From positions 1 to 37,867 of the forward strand of contig LRSR01005192.1 in assembly GCA_001579985.1 (NCBI GenBank): 37,867 nucleotides of DNA, given 5' to 3'. A program made the position numbers and the translations under genes. Shown here in pieces: positions 10,976 through 20,342 of this stretch. Below the pieces are notes generated by a model. That model was not told where the DNA came from. It worked only from the letters and a program-made list of their open reading frames with translations, and searched no databases. The first letter of the stretch is position 1; each line of letters opens with the position of its first letter. Source of the DNA: Hypsibius dujardini. Its lineage: Eukaryota > Tardigrada > Eutardigrada > Parachela > Hypsibiidae.

Positions 10976-11194
10976 CTGCCTTGGACCCGTCCTTTCGTCC
11001 CACTCCCAGCGGTAAAATGCCAGCCGGCGACAGTAACAAGATGAAAAACAACGGGCAGACCAACGGCCATGCCGCGGCGGCGGGGGATAATTATGAGAGT
11101 GGAACGTTCACGTCGGATTCACTGCGCATCAAGGCGCCCAGCCATTCGGATGCCTTTTTGTTCACCTCGGAGTGTGTCGGCGCCGGCCATCCTG
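10976..11194 (+). CDS. MAT-like first coding exon, copy 1
   Basis: This 219-bp exon follows the acceptor TTTTTCTCGTGTTTTAG. The ATG at 11017 opens 59 codons: MPAGDSNKMKNNGQTNGH, a Gly/Asn-rich stretch, then DAFLFTSECVGAGHP. The last part is the start of S-adenosylmethionine synthetase (canonical FLFTSESVGEGHPDK), the enzyme making SAM from methionine and ATP. The expected next residues are absent: the exon ends in phase 1 after GHP, at CCTG with a GC-type donor (GCATGT) where the sister copies have GTATGC and GTAAGT. The Glu of the conserved VGEGHP loop is Ala here and in both other copies, and copy 1 also has Cys for Ser. No MAT exon 2 was found in the window. It may be the 5' exon of a fusion with gene B, or a stranded exon duplicate. 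Confidence 0.75.
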
Positions 11195-12025
11195 GCATGT
11201 ATTTTTTTGGGAGGCGCGATTATGATAGTATTTTAATTCCGGGTAAAATTTCGGCTTAAGTAAAGGTATTTTATTCAAATATTAAATTAAACTTTTTCCC
11301 TCTTTCTGCTTGTATGAAGCGGTTGATTGGTGTATTGAATCTTGAATTGGTTGGATTTTCGTATCTTTGTCTTTTGTTTGTATCGACGAGTGTTGGCTAT
11401 GGCTTCTCCGGTATGCATTTTTTCTAGAAGCAAGGCCGTTGTAGTATTCAATATCCTGATGAAATCTATTCCGACACCTGAGTAAATACAGACAAACAGA
11501 CAAACAGACAGACAGGCAGACAGACACCCCGGAAGAATCTTTTGTCGTGTCGAGGAGTGTTGACTCTAGTCATCCCGATATGCATTTTTTTCTAGAAGCG
11601 AGGCCGTTGTAGTATTCTATGTCTTGGCGAAATCTAGCCCGACACCTGAGTAAACACATTTAAACAATGAATTTCGGTTTGAAGAGGATCTGCTTGCCGT
11701 AAATGGTTGATCGGTTGATTGATGTATTCAAAAGTCTTGATTCGATTTGAATTTTATTGTTTCGATGTTTTTTCTTCTCCGTGGTCGCTCGGGTTGGCAA
11801 TCTCCATATGACTGGTTTACATAGTAGCAAGTTCATTTAATAATCGAATTTCGGTGAAATTTGCTTGGTATTTTCCAATTCGTATTCTGGGAGGATAATT
11901 TTGCTAGTAGAGGCTTGGTTTTGCTGAGGTGGTATGATTGATTGATTGTTTTGATTAACGGGCGTTGATATTGATACTTCGTTGTTGCTGACCTTATGTG
12001 TGCATTTTGTTTAATTCCAAGTAGC
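11195..12025 (+). repeat. intron sequence shared with the right arm (S3, S4)
   Basis: 11195-11535 matches the reverse complement of 24178-24510 and ends in a CAGACAAACAGACAGACAGG microsatellite and a CCCCGGAAGAATC remnant. 11545-12025 matches the reverse complement of about 24830-25300. On the right the two blocks lie in the opposite relative order, so the left arm carries a junction at 11530-11545. Confidence 0.75.
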
Positions 12026-12618
12026 AATTTTGGTTTGAATAAAGCCTAGGATATGATTTTAGATTGTGTATTCGATTTTGTTATAAATTTGACGAAAAAT
12101 GCGTACGGTAAATTGTCCGTTAATGCATGTGGTAATTTCTTTATCGAAACTTTTATCAGTCGATTGATTGATAGAACGGGTTCAATCGACTTGTATTCGT
12201 ACTTGTATATCGATTTGTTGTCTTCTAACTGTTGGACGCCTATGATTGATTGGTTGATTAGGCGGCAGAGTGTGTAAATTTATACGGTACTAGTCCTTTA
12301 TTGTCGTGTTAGTTAAATTTTTTAATTAAATTTGAATTGAAAATTGATTGGTTGACCAAGTCCATACATTTACCTCGTCGATTGCGTTGGTTCCATGTAC
12401 GGGCCGAGTTTAGCGGCTTGATTCGGATAGCCAAGCATTCTATCGACTTGTGTACATCAAGCAATCAATCGCCAAATCAAAGTCAATCGCGTGAAACAAT
12501 CATCATTTGGTCTGTTTTATGAGAGTAAAAATTATTGTACTGTTGCTCTTTATGATAATTCATTAAATGAAGATATCAAATTTTTTGGTTCTTTTATAAT
12601 TTTCTTGCATATTTACAG
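12026..12618. other. putative intron, no gene
   Basis: AT-rich, with scattered ATTGATTGATT words. It would be intronic if MAT copy 1 is spliced to the exon at 12619. Confidence 0.35.
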
Positions 12619-15600
12619 CACCGCTTCGCAGTCGTTCGGTCAGTTGCGGGCCCGAGCGAAGTACGGGGAACGTGGAGAAAGACACTGAGTGAGTTTTTCC
12701 GCCATCATTTCCTGTGAAAATTTTCCGTTCAGTCTTCTTAAGTATGACCTTTTCTTTGGTAAGTAGACCCAGATATGGATGTGGATGCGAAAACGTTGCT
12801 TCAGAATTGGGATATTCTTCCAGTTCTCCTTCCCACAGCTTGTTGCTGCCTAAGTCACCTCTATCAAAAGCCACCTGTAAGATTGCGATTCCTTGATGTT
12901 CCCTTTGGCTTATCTTCTTTGTCAGCCTATTTTTTCTGTCTGTTTGTTTTTATCTAACTGTCTATAACTGACTATTTCTCCGTTTGCGTACATATTCTAT
13001 TCTTGCTTGTTCCACCTCTTTTGATGTATACTGTTTTTACTTTGTATGTTTTCATCTGTTTGTCTGTCTGTCTGTTTGTCTGTCTGTCTCTTCGTTTGTT
13101 TGTCTGCTTGTCCGCCTGCCGAACTGTCTGTGTCTTGTTCTGTCTATCTGGATACCTGTATCATCTACTGCTTGTTTTCCTATCTTGTCTGTCAACCTGT
13201 AGTTATGGTTTGTTTGTTTGGATCTGTCTGTCTGCCTGTCTGTTCTTATCTTTTTAGTACATGTGTGTTTTTCTTTTCTTTCTTTCTCTTGGTTCGTCTA
13301 ATCATATATCTTTTTCTCGTCTGCGATCCTCATTTTTACTACTTTTTTCAGATCTTAACACGAGTGTCTCCTCGTCCGGAACTGCCACACTTGTGTTGCA
13401 ACCTTTGACTTCTGGTATCTCCTCTGCTGACCAAGCGGTTGCTTCCGAAGATCAAGCCGAAATTATGACAGGTAAGTGTCACAGCTCAACGACATTACTA
13501 TGGATGTAATGGGAAGGATCTCGTGGCTTTTCTCTACAGAATCGGAAGCCGCGCAATTTGCTGCACTGGAAGAGCGCTTGAGAGTTGCATTGGAGAAATG
13601 CAGTCAGCTCGATGTTGGTTATGTACGTGTTTCGTGATGTTCGTATTGATACACGCATGACCAACATCTTGGGCTGGCTGACTAAAATGTTTTAGTCCTG
13701 ATTGTCTGTGTAGTGAATTCTATATTTTGGCTGTGTATCTGCTTGTCTGTCTGTTTTTTACCTGTAAATGCTAGTTTCTCTGTATCTCTATCTGTTTTCT
13801 GTTTGTCTATTTGTCTGCCTGTCTGATTTTCTGTCTGTATGTCTGACTATCTATTTACCTCTCTGTCTGTCTGTCTGTCAGTCTGACTGTCTGTTTTCAT
13901 GTGTGTATGTCTATCGGCATGTCCGCGAAAGTGCCTGCCATTTGCTTCTATACATTTTTATTACTGCATACTGATGCCCCTTAGGCGAAACAGGAAAAGG
14001 AGCTGCAGTTTTATCGGAAGGAGGTTCGCCGCTTAGAGAATGATCAGCTACTGCTAATGGGAGGTCAGTTGAGTGTTTTCGGTTTTGAATGTACGGGTTT
14101 ATTCTGGGCTTCACTACTTGTAGTTTGCTTACCGCCCTACGATGCCGAGCTGGTGTACCGAACGAAGGTAATTTCTTCAACTATTGCCCGTGCCTGCAAG
14201 AACAACACGTATGAGCGATTGGCCGTCACGTTAATTTTGGGTGGAACTGAGATTCTCGACGTAAGTTATGCCGGTCATTGTCGATTAACACTCCAGTAGA
14301 GCATTTGGCCTGGCGTTTTCAACATTAGTTGTATTTAGGAAATCGTCGATTCAATCTTCAGCGATTACGCGCGATACAACCCGTTGACTGACGACAAACG
14401 CCGGGCAATTCAGGTTGCAGCACTGCGAGTGTTGAAAAACAACGAGCAAGGCTGGAATTCTACCCAGGTAATATTGCAGTACTTTCATGAGTCGGTCTTT
14501 CTTTATAATCTACTAATTTTTCATATTTGCAATTTCAAAAATTTATGCTATTTACGTTGAGATATTTTTATTTAAACTAGCAAGCTCAAACGTCACCATT
14601 CCATATATCGATTTTAATTTAGTTTAAAACAAAACTTCAAATTTGATTGAGGAATAGTATTAATCACGAACTTGAATTTAAATTAAATTTAAATTAATTG
14701 TCATCCTAAACTGAGCTAAAATTAAAATGCCTGTTTTGGGATTTTTATTAGTATTTAAAATGGATCTAAACAAGACTAAATGATTTTTGTGGCTTGTGTG
14801 CATTCTAGCTCCTCAACAACAGCGCGACGCTGGAGAAGGAGCAGGCTTGGCAGCTGCCTCTACCAGGACATGCTCTGCCGCCGGAAGAGCGGATTCCTGA
14901 ACTAATCGGGCTGTGCGCTGAGCGGACTTATGAGCGTCTGTGCTTTGTACTGCTGTTGATGGGCCCAGATTTCATGCAGGTATATAAACACGTGGCAAAA
15001 TCCTTCAAGTAACAAAGTTAAAGCCATGTTTTTACTGGTGCCCAGCAAAACAGGGTGGTCCAAATTTGCGCCAATTTTGGCCTTCATGTACCGCTGCTTT
15101 TGGCATTTGATTGATCCGTTGATTGAGCTCAAAGTTTATTTATTATTATGTCTGGAGGCTGGGGTCCAGGATGATGGAACACAGATTCATCAATGAAGCT
15201 TCATTGTAAACAAAATAATGACGCGACCTTCATTGAATTTTCGGTTCAAATTTACGTTTCTACTAAAAACGACAAATTTTAATTTTGCTTTCTCCTTTCT
15301 CCGGTTGGCTGGACAATAAATCAATAAATCCAGCAATGGGAAAATCAGTGGCGCGAAGGCAAAAATTGGCTCAAATTTAGACCACCCTGTTTTGCTGGGC
15401 GCCATTAAAAAAGTGGCTTGAACTTGGTTAGTTGAAGGTTTTTGCCACATGTTTATCACACATTCTGACTGTTTCTTCGTCGGAAATAAACATTATGAAT
15501 GGAATTGGAGAGGTCATGATGGTTTTTTCCCCTGAATGTAGGATTTTGAATTGGCACAGTACAGCGTGATGTGGCCGGGATTCCCGGATGAGAAGGTGGA

Positions 15601-16899
15601 TGAGATCCAGGACATGGTCGGCCTGGTGATGCAGCAGTTCCAGGCAGTCTTTGGCAAGGATAGAGATTTCGCAACGGTATTGCTAGGGTACCTAGAAGAT
15701 GAATGCATCTCTGGTTAGGGGTGGCATCAAATCGCAAAAAATTACATTTTATTCCGTATTATTTAATTTTGATTTTGAAAGCAGTTTTTTATCTTTTTAT
15801 TTGCTTTTCAATTCGAGAGGACTTAGACATTATTTTATTTATAACTGCTTCGTTTTATGTATTTGTACATAGTGCTCCCCAAATAAAGTTTATGAAAATG
15901 CTTTATTTGAAGTATTTATGAGAATGTAAAAATATTTCAGTAGCATCTAATCATAAATAACCACATTTTATTTGATCTTATTTGATCTTGATTTTGATTT
16001 TGATTTTGAAAAGTTTTTTATCATTTGATTTGACAGGACGGAGATATATTTTTATTTACAACTGTTTTTTCATAATGTATTTGTACAATCTACATAGTGC
16101 TCCCCAATGACAATTTATAAGACTATTTTATTTATAGTATTTATGAGAATTTAAAAATATGTCATTGACATTATTTAAAAAATAGTTAAATTGAAAATCT
16201 ATTGATTGACGCCTTATCACTCAGTTTCGCTTAATAAAACAGGAAATTGAACATGATCGCGCAAATGAATAAATATTTTTTAATTTTTGTTCGTTGACAT
16301 TTCGAGTTGATATTTTTGTTCGTTGATATATATCTATTTTTACGTATGCGTACCGTTGGGAGTGCCGGTTAAAAAATGCTGAAAAACGAATCAAAATCAA
16401 ATAAATTTCAAGATCAATCAAATCAAATGAACTTGAAATCAAAGAGGGACTTGCTTTAATTAATTTGTTTTGAATTGGGCATTTGAGTGGAGATTAAATG
16501 CCATTCGTATCTGGTAATGCTGTATGAGTTAGGCTTCTTCTGGTCTCTACTGTAAGCGACAAAATTTAATCTATCGGAGAGGTCCCGGAAATGGGTAAAA
16601 GGGGCGGGGCAGAGGTAATACTTGAAAAATCAATCAATCAACCCGCAAAGCTCCACCCTGCCCCGCCCCTGTTGCCCATTTCCGGGACCCTTCCATTAGA
16701 TTAAATTCTGTCGCTTACTGTAGAGCTAGAAGAAGCCTAACTCATACAACAATACCAGAGATACGTATTGCATCTAATCTCAACTGAAATGCCCAATTCA
16801 AATCCAATCAAATCAAATCACACCACACTAACATATCGTAACAGTTGTGTGGTTTTCTTCCTCCAGATTGTGGACGATGGCCCAGAAGATGCCGGCTAG
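12619..16899 (+). CDS. gene B: coiled-coil protein with two BEN-like repeats
   Basis: Exons by splice sites: 12619-12688, 12767-12876 (or from 12773), 13352-13471, 13540-13622, 13985-14063, 14124-14260, 14339-14467, 14809-14979, 15542-15676 and 16867-16899 (stop TAG). All phases agree. With MAT exon 11017-11194 in front, the total is 1245 nt, or 414 residues. The first two exons are Ser-rich (GYSSSSPSHSLLLPKSP). Exons 4-5 form a coiled coil (LEERLRVALEKCSQLDV, KELQFYRKEVRRLEND). The rest holds two repeats, each split by an intron at the same place: NNTYERLAVTLILGGTEILD|EIV and ERTYERLCFVLLLMGPDFMQ|DFE, followed by NPLTDDKRRAIQ and GFPDEKVDEIQD. The pattern resembles a BEN domain, a DNA- or chromatin-binding fold often paired with coiled coils; this is inference. 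The last residues IVDDGPEDAG are conserved in B' as IVDADPEDAGC. Family not identified; the start exon is uncertain. Confidence 0.65.
13055..13245 (+). repeat. (TGTC)n-rich intronic microsatellite
   Basis: Degenerate TGTCTGTCTGTTTGTC repeats lie inside the intron between exons 2 and 3 of gene B. A second tract lies at 13745-13900, before the coiled-coil exon. Frames across them (Val/Cys/Leu/Ser runs) are artefacts of the repeat. Confidence 0.8.
14985..15465. mobile_element. long-arm hairpin MITE in a gene B intron
   Basis: CACGTGGCAAAATCCTTCAA at the left is mirrored by TTGAAGGTTTTTGCCACATG at the right. The arms are about 120 bp and include CAGCAAAACAGGGTGGTC on both sides; the loop is about 250 bp. 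It sits just after the donor of the 14809-14979 exon. The same element at the same place is in the right arm (27160-27655), so it was inserted before the duplication. Confidence 0.75.
15768..16165 (+). repeat. two-copy direct duplication of about 235 bp
   Basis: ATTTTGATTTTGAAAGCAG to GAGAATGTAAAAATAT (15768-15941) is repeated with divergence at about 16001-16165. Shared landmarks are ATGTATTTGTACA, ACATAGTGCTCCCCAA and TATTTATGAGAAT. It is intronic to gene B and has no counterpart in the right arm, which lacks 15490-16365. Confidence 0.6.
16470..16805. mobile_element. nested hairpin with GGGGCGGGGCAG arms
   Basis: The core (16552-16718) has GTAAGCGACAAAATTTAATC mirrored at its right end, plus internal AAAGGGGCGGGGCAG and CTGCCCCGCCCCTG arms. 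On this arm the inverted symmetry continues outward: GAATTGGGCATTTGAG to GAGTTAGGCTTCTTC (16473-16540) against 16728-16800. The right arm (26607-26768) has the core and only one of these outer flanks. A third core copy lies at 21022-21182. Confidence 0.65.
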
Positions 16900-16942
16900 C
16901 TGACTCTGGACGCCAGCTGATGTTCCTTTTTCGATTCTGGTA

Positions 16943-17201
16943 CTGTACGCTCCCGATTTCAAGAGTCGATTGTGCTCCATCCCCGCTGATTCACATCAAC
17001 CTTGAGCGGATTGTTCAGTTCCGTTCACTTGTCCGTGATTGGCCCGTTGATTTTTATCTGAAAGGCTATGCTACCTTGCTTGATTGAAATCAAAATTTTT
17101 AGTCAATCAAGTTTAGGTGAATCTGAATGAACAACCAAGCGACCGACGAATCGTGTTTTCGGCCGGACTTAAAATCGACCTTTGAGATCGGGAGCGTACA
17201 G
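16943..17201. mobile_element. TA-flanked MITE (Tc1/mariner-like), left arm only
   Basis: CTGTACGCTCCCGATTTCAA at 16943 is mirrored by GATCGGGAGCGTACAG ending at 17201, and both ends are flanked by TA. The homologous right-arm sequence runs across the site without it (about 26485), giving an empty site. The 259-bp interior is non-coding. It therefore inserted after the duplication. Confidence 0.75.
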
Positions 17202-17329
17202 TAGTTGGCTTGCCAGGTCGGGATTTTTTTGGTAATTGGTTTTCGGTCAGAATTCGGGTATTTCAATTTTCCAACTTCGATTCCTTTGACAAATGGTCGT
17301 TGATTGATAGATTAGGCCGACGGTTCAAT

Positions 17330-17765
17330 GACACTGCTACGTGTTATGATGACGCTAGTTTTGGACTTTTCTGGTCGCCTGCTTCTGTTTCGGTTGAGGT
17401 CTACATCCAGCCACGTCATCGGGTTTCAATATCGTTTTTTTGTGCCCCTTCTTGGAACGATAGGCTAGTTTGTGAGAGAAGAAGAAATTGCGATGTTTTT
17501 GGTGGACGCGCTTTTGTAGTCTGCTGTGTGTTGATTGCCGTGAAAGTAATTGGCATTCCAAAGTCAACGATAGGAGAAGAGTTTACGAAAAGGTCGAGAA
17601 ACAACATGATAAAGGTCCAAAAGCAGAATGGGATGATTAACGCTTGGGAAGAACGTCCTAATGCAATTTTGGCACGCATGTGCGTCGGGTCCGACAGGTA
17701 GCGTTGTGGAATTGACTGCCGTATCACCGTGACTCGACCAATCCGACACCGGTACTTCACAATGA
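17330..17765 (-). repeat. left copy of duplicated segment S2/S6
   Basis: This is homologous to 25770-26370 in opposite orientation and, in part, to 8340-8530. Open frames exist on the minus strand (for example AFIVKYRCRIGR and NTQQTTKARPPKTSQFLL), and the second is kept in the right copy. The frames drift out of register elsewhere and no splice framework is evident, so I treat it as repeated non-coding DNA that may hold a gene remnant. Confidence 0.55.
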
Positions 17766-17939
17766 AGGCGTGGCTCCGCGAGCAAATCAGCTGGTCTGTG
17801 TTGCGCAAATAGAGGTCCCGCAAACAATGGCTGGTTGCGCGTTTCTTGGTTGACAAAAGCACCCGGAAAACCGGGCTGCCTATGAGGTGCCAGGATCAAA
17901 GGCCGCGCGCAACCTCCTTCAAATGTCGATCCGTGGATG

Positions 17940-18165
17940 TACGAACTTTTGGGGAAGAAATCAAATGTTATACGTAAAACTCAAATCAAAGCGCATCAAA
18001 TCAAAAGAATTTTTCTCATTTGATTGATTTGAAATCTGATAAATTTGATTTCACTAATGTCTAGATTGATTTCACAAACTCCAAGCGGGTTCAAACATTA
18101 ATTTTCCTGTAATTATTTTAAAGTTTCAAATCAAAATCAAATCAAACTCAAAGATTTCAAACTGA
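17940..18165. repeat. CAAATCAAATCA word-rich tract
   Basis: Shuffled AAATCAAATC and TTTGATTTGATT words on both strands, like the tracts at 16380-16450, 16795-16820 and 26860-26960. It resembles the interiors of non-autonomous hAT-type elements here, but I did not find ends. Confidence 0.5.
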
Positions 18166-18850
18166 TTGGGGTTTGTCGGTATCTAACATATTGACGTACC
18201 TTTGCTGCAAAATTGAACGCGGGATATCGATTCCAGTCCGAAATCAGTTCGTTGAGATGGACGCCGTCTCCAGAAATCGCTTCAAAACTAAACTGTTTGC
18301 CAGTTAAGTGAAGGAAGTAGAAGCTTTCGGTCTCACCGCTCATATGCCTAAAGCGATTGTTGATGGCGTGCCCCACATCGTTGATCACATGAGTCCGATA
18401 GGTATCCACAGTCTGCGAACGGCGACGATGAGCATGGTCCCAGTTGTAACGGTATTCTAGACGCGGCAGCTATCCAGTGACAGTTCACTTCCGAACGGTT
18501 CCTCCGAGCGACATGAAGCAAGTCGCCAAATCCTCCACCACCTTTCGGGCAAACGCGCTGGTCTGGTCTGGTGTGGGATGCCAGTTGTGATCCTTCACAA
18601 ATTGTGTGACTTCATTCGCACCTGCATGAAGGACCAGGACAGCTTTTGCGTTTCCTTTAAGATGAACCATATCAATAGTCTCTTCGGCAACTTCCTTTGG
18701 CAGTAGCGCCGGAGTAGGATGGTATGAAGAACGGAAGATTCCCAGTACTCTCACTCGTGGCGGTGAGCTTCGCAATCAGGCGCCGCACGACCGAGTCGCC
18801 GAAGACCATAACCGTATCCCGGGCGTCACTAAGACATGGAAGACAGTTGG
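18130..18850 (-). pseudogene. decayed SGNH/GDSL-hydrolase-like sequence
   Basis: On the minus strand, three frames in succession carry the blocks of an SGNH-fold esterase: DTVMVFGDSVVRRL (nucleophile Ser of block I) at about 18810-18770; AKAVLVLHAGANEVTQF (block III Asn) near 18640-18600; and EAISGDGVHLNELISDWNRY (Asp and His of block V) near 18280-18210. The blocks lie in different frames, with shifts between about 18770 and 18730 and between about 18490 and 18410, so it cannot make one protein as it stands unless undetected short introns exist. Similar SGNH domains occur both in host genes and in some LINE ORF1 proteins. It sits alone between two convergent genes. Confidence 0.5.
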
Positions 18851-18937
18851 TCGAGGATCCATGTCTCCTGCAACGATACGAAGATTATCTATTTATTATT
18901 TACAGGTCAACAATAATTACGGACAAACACTTTATGT

Positions 18938-18938
<1 letters not shown>

Positions 18939-18995
<57 letters not shown>
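18939..18995 (+). repeat. (GACA)n microsatellite
   Basis: About 14 uninterrupted CAGA/GACA units between the SGNH-like remnant and the right arm. It is the purest microsatellite in the window. Confidence 0.95.
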
Positions 18996-18996
<1 letters not shown>

Positions 18997-19134
18997 TGAA
19001 CATGAACAAGCGAGAACACCCTGCATGCAGGGTTATTCGCATAAACTAGTGCTAAAATTAGACCTTAATTTAACTAAAATATTAAATGTCATATACTATT
19101 CCTAAACATCAGATCTAATTTCTGTTGTGGTTGA

Positions 19135-20342
19135 CTGACCAACGGACGGCTTCAGAAAACAACGGAGTACACGATCCTGCAAAGTAACAACCGAATCAAA
19201 GAAACAAACTCAACAACAGACCAGAAACACAATGACCGAAAAAAAAGCAAAAGCAAACATTTAGCCCAAACTTGAGAGGAAGTTCAGCAATAGAAAGCAA
19301 ACTTGTCATGCATCAGGCTCAGAATCACAAAGCAAAAAATGCGTTCTGGAGGTTTTGTAACACCCCCAAACAGCAAAAATGAATTGGGAAACAATAACAA
19401 CAAATAACAAAAAAATCACACCTTGATTACAATCTGATAAAAACAAAAACGATATACACAATGAGTTCGTATCGCCCGGACGGCTCGGCTGGCACGGTTC
19501 CGGCTCGGGGAGGGTGCTGGTCAAACGCTGCTTCTTCGACCGGTAGATGCAGAGGCAAGCGCCGTAGCGACGACGGCAACACGGATGTTGATGGCAGAGG
19601 ACGCAAAACGTGACGGATGAGCACCAGGAATGCGGGGGTCAACTTTTCCCAGGTACGTGATGTTCGTGGCCCACAGCAAGAAGCCCGAGATGTCGTCAAG
19701 CACACGGCGGATGGGAATACCTGCAAAACAAAACACAGCATTGGAAAGCGCGATAAGTGTTGTTTTAACACTACTACGTGTATATCTGTATCTATATGTG
19801 TAAAATAATGCATGTGTAAACTGAAAAATCTGAAAACTAAACTGAAGCAAATGTGACTGCTGATATTTGATCTCACTATAACAGCACGACATTAGTTTAA
19901 TATAATTCACTCACTTTAGCGTTATTTTGAAATATATTTGATATTGCAATCCACAGTTTATGCGAAACGGGAATTGTTAAATATGTCATCGAAAAATTAG
20001 CTTATGGCGGAACTAGTTTAGGATGGTTAGGGTTATAAATATTAATACAAAACGTAAACTCCAGTAGAACTATTTAAAAGCTGAAGTTTAAAACTCATAC
20101 CTTTGTATAACGATAAAATTATTGATAATAATAATAAAGCACTTCTACTTTATGAATATTTATCAATCATTTTCAATTTCGACTTTTCTCCCTTTCTATA
20201 ACATCAATAAATGTCGCCGTCGCCATGGGAAATAGATTGAGAACATAATACGAGCAATATGTGCAATACATGCCCAGTTCGCTCAAAATGTACTGAGGAA
20301 ATATGCATGCTGTCTGTTCATGACACAAATGGTATTTCACAT
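19135..20342 (-). repeat. right arm of inverted duplication, segment S1
   Basis: Reverse-complement partner of 5690-7215. It contains the last intron and last exon of gene A. The left end of the homology, near 19135, lies a short way beyond the (GACA)n tract. Confidence 0.85.

Noticed and set aside
11282-11527. 81-codon minus-strand frame ending in a Ser/Val/Cys-Leu repeat, and its partner at 24178-24438
   Set aside because: Conserved only because the intron was duplicated; it begins in the microsatellite and is antisense to the MAT-like exon.
12984-13408. Cys/Val/Leu-rich plus-strand frames, up to 120 codons, in three frames
   Set aside because: They translate a (TGTC)n tract inside an intron of gene B.
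17416-17862. 148-codon minus-strand frame
   Set aside because: The right-arm and 8.4-kb copies do not keep the same frame throughout, and three overlapping frames are open; treated as repeated DNA.
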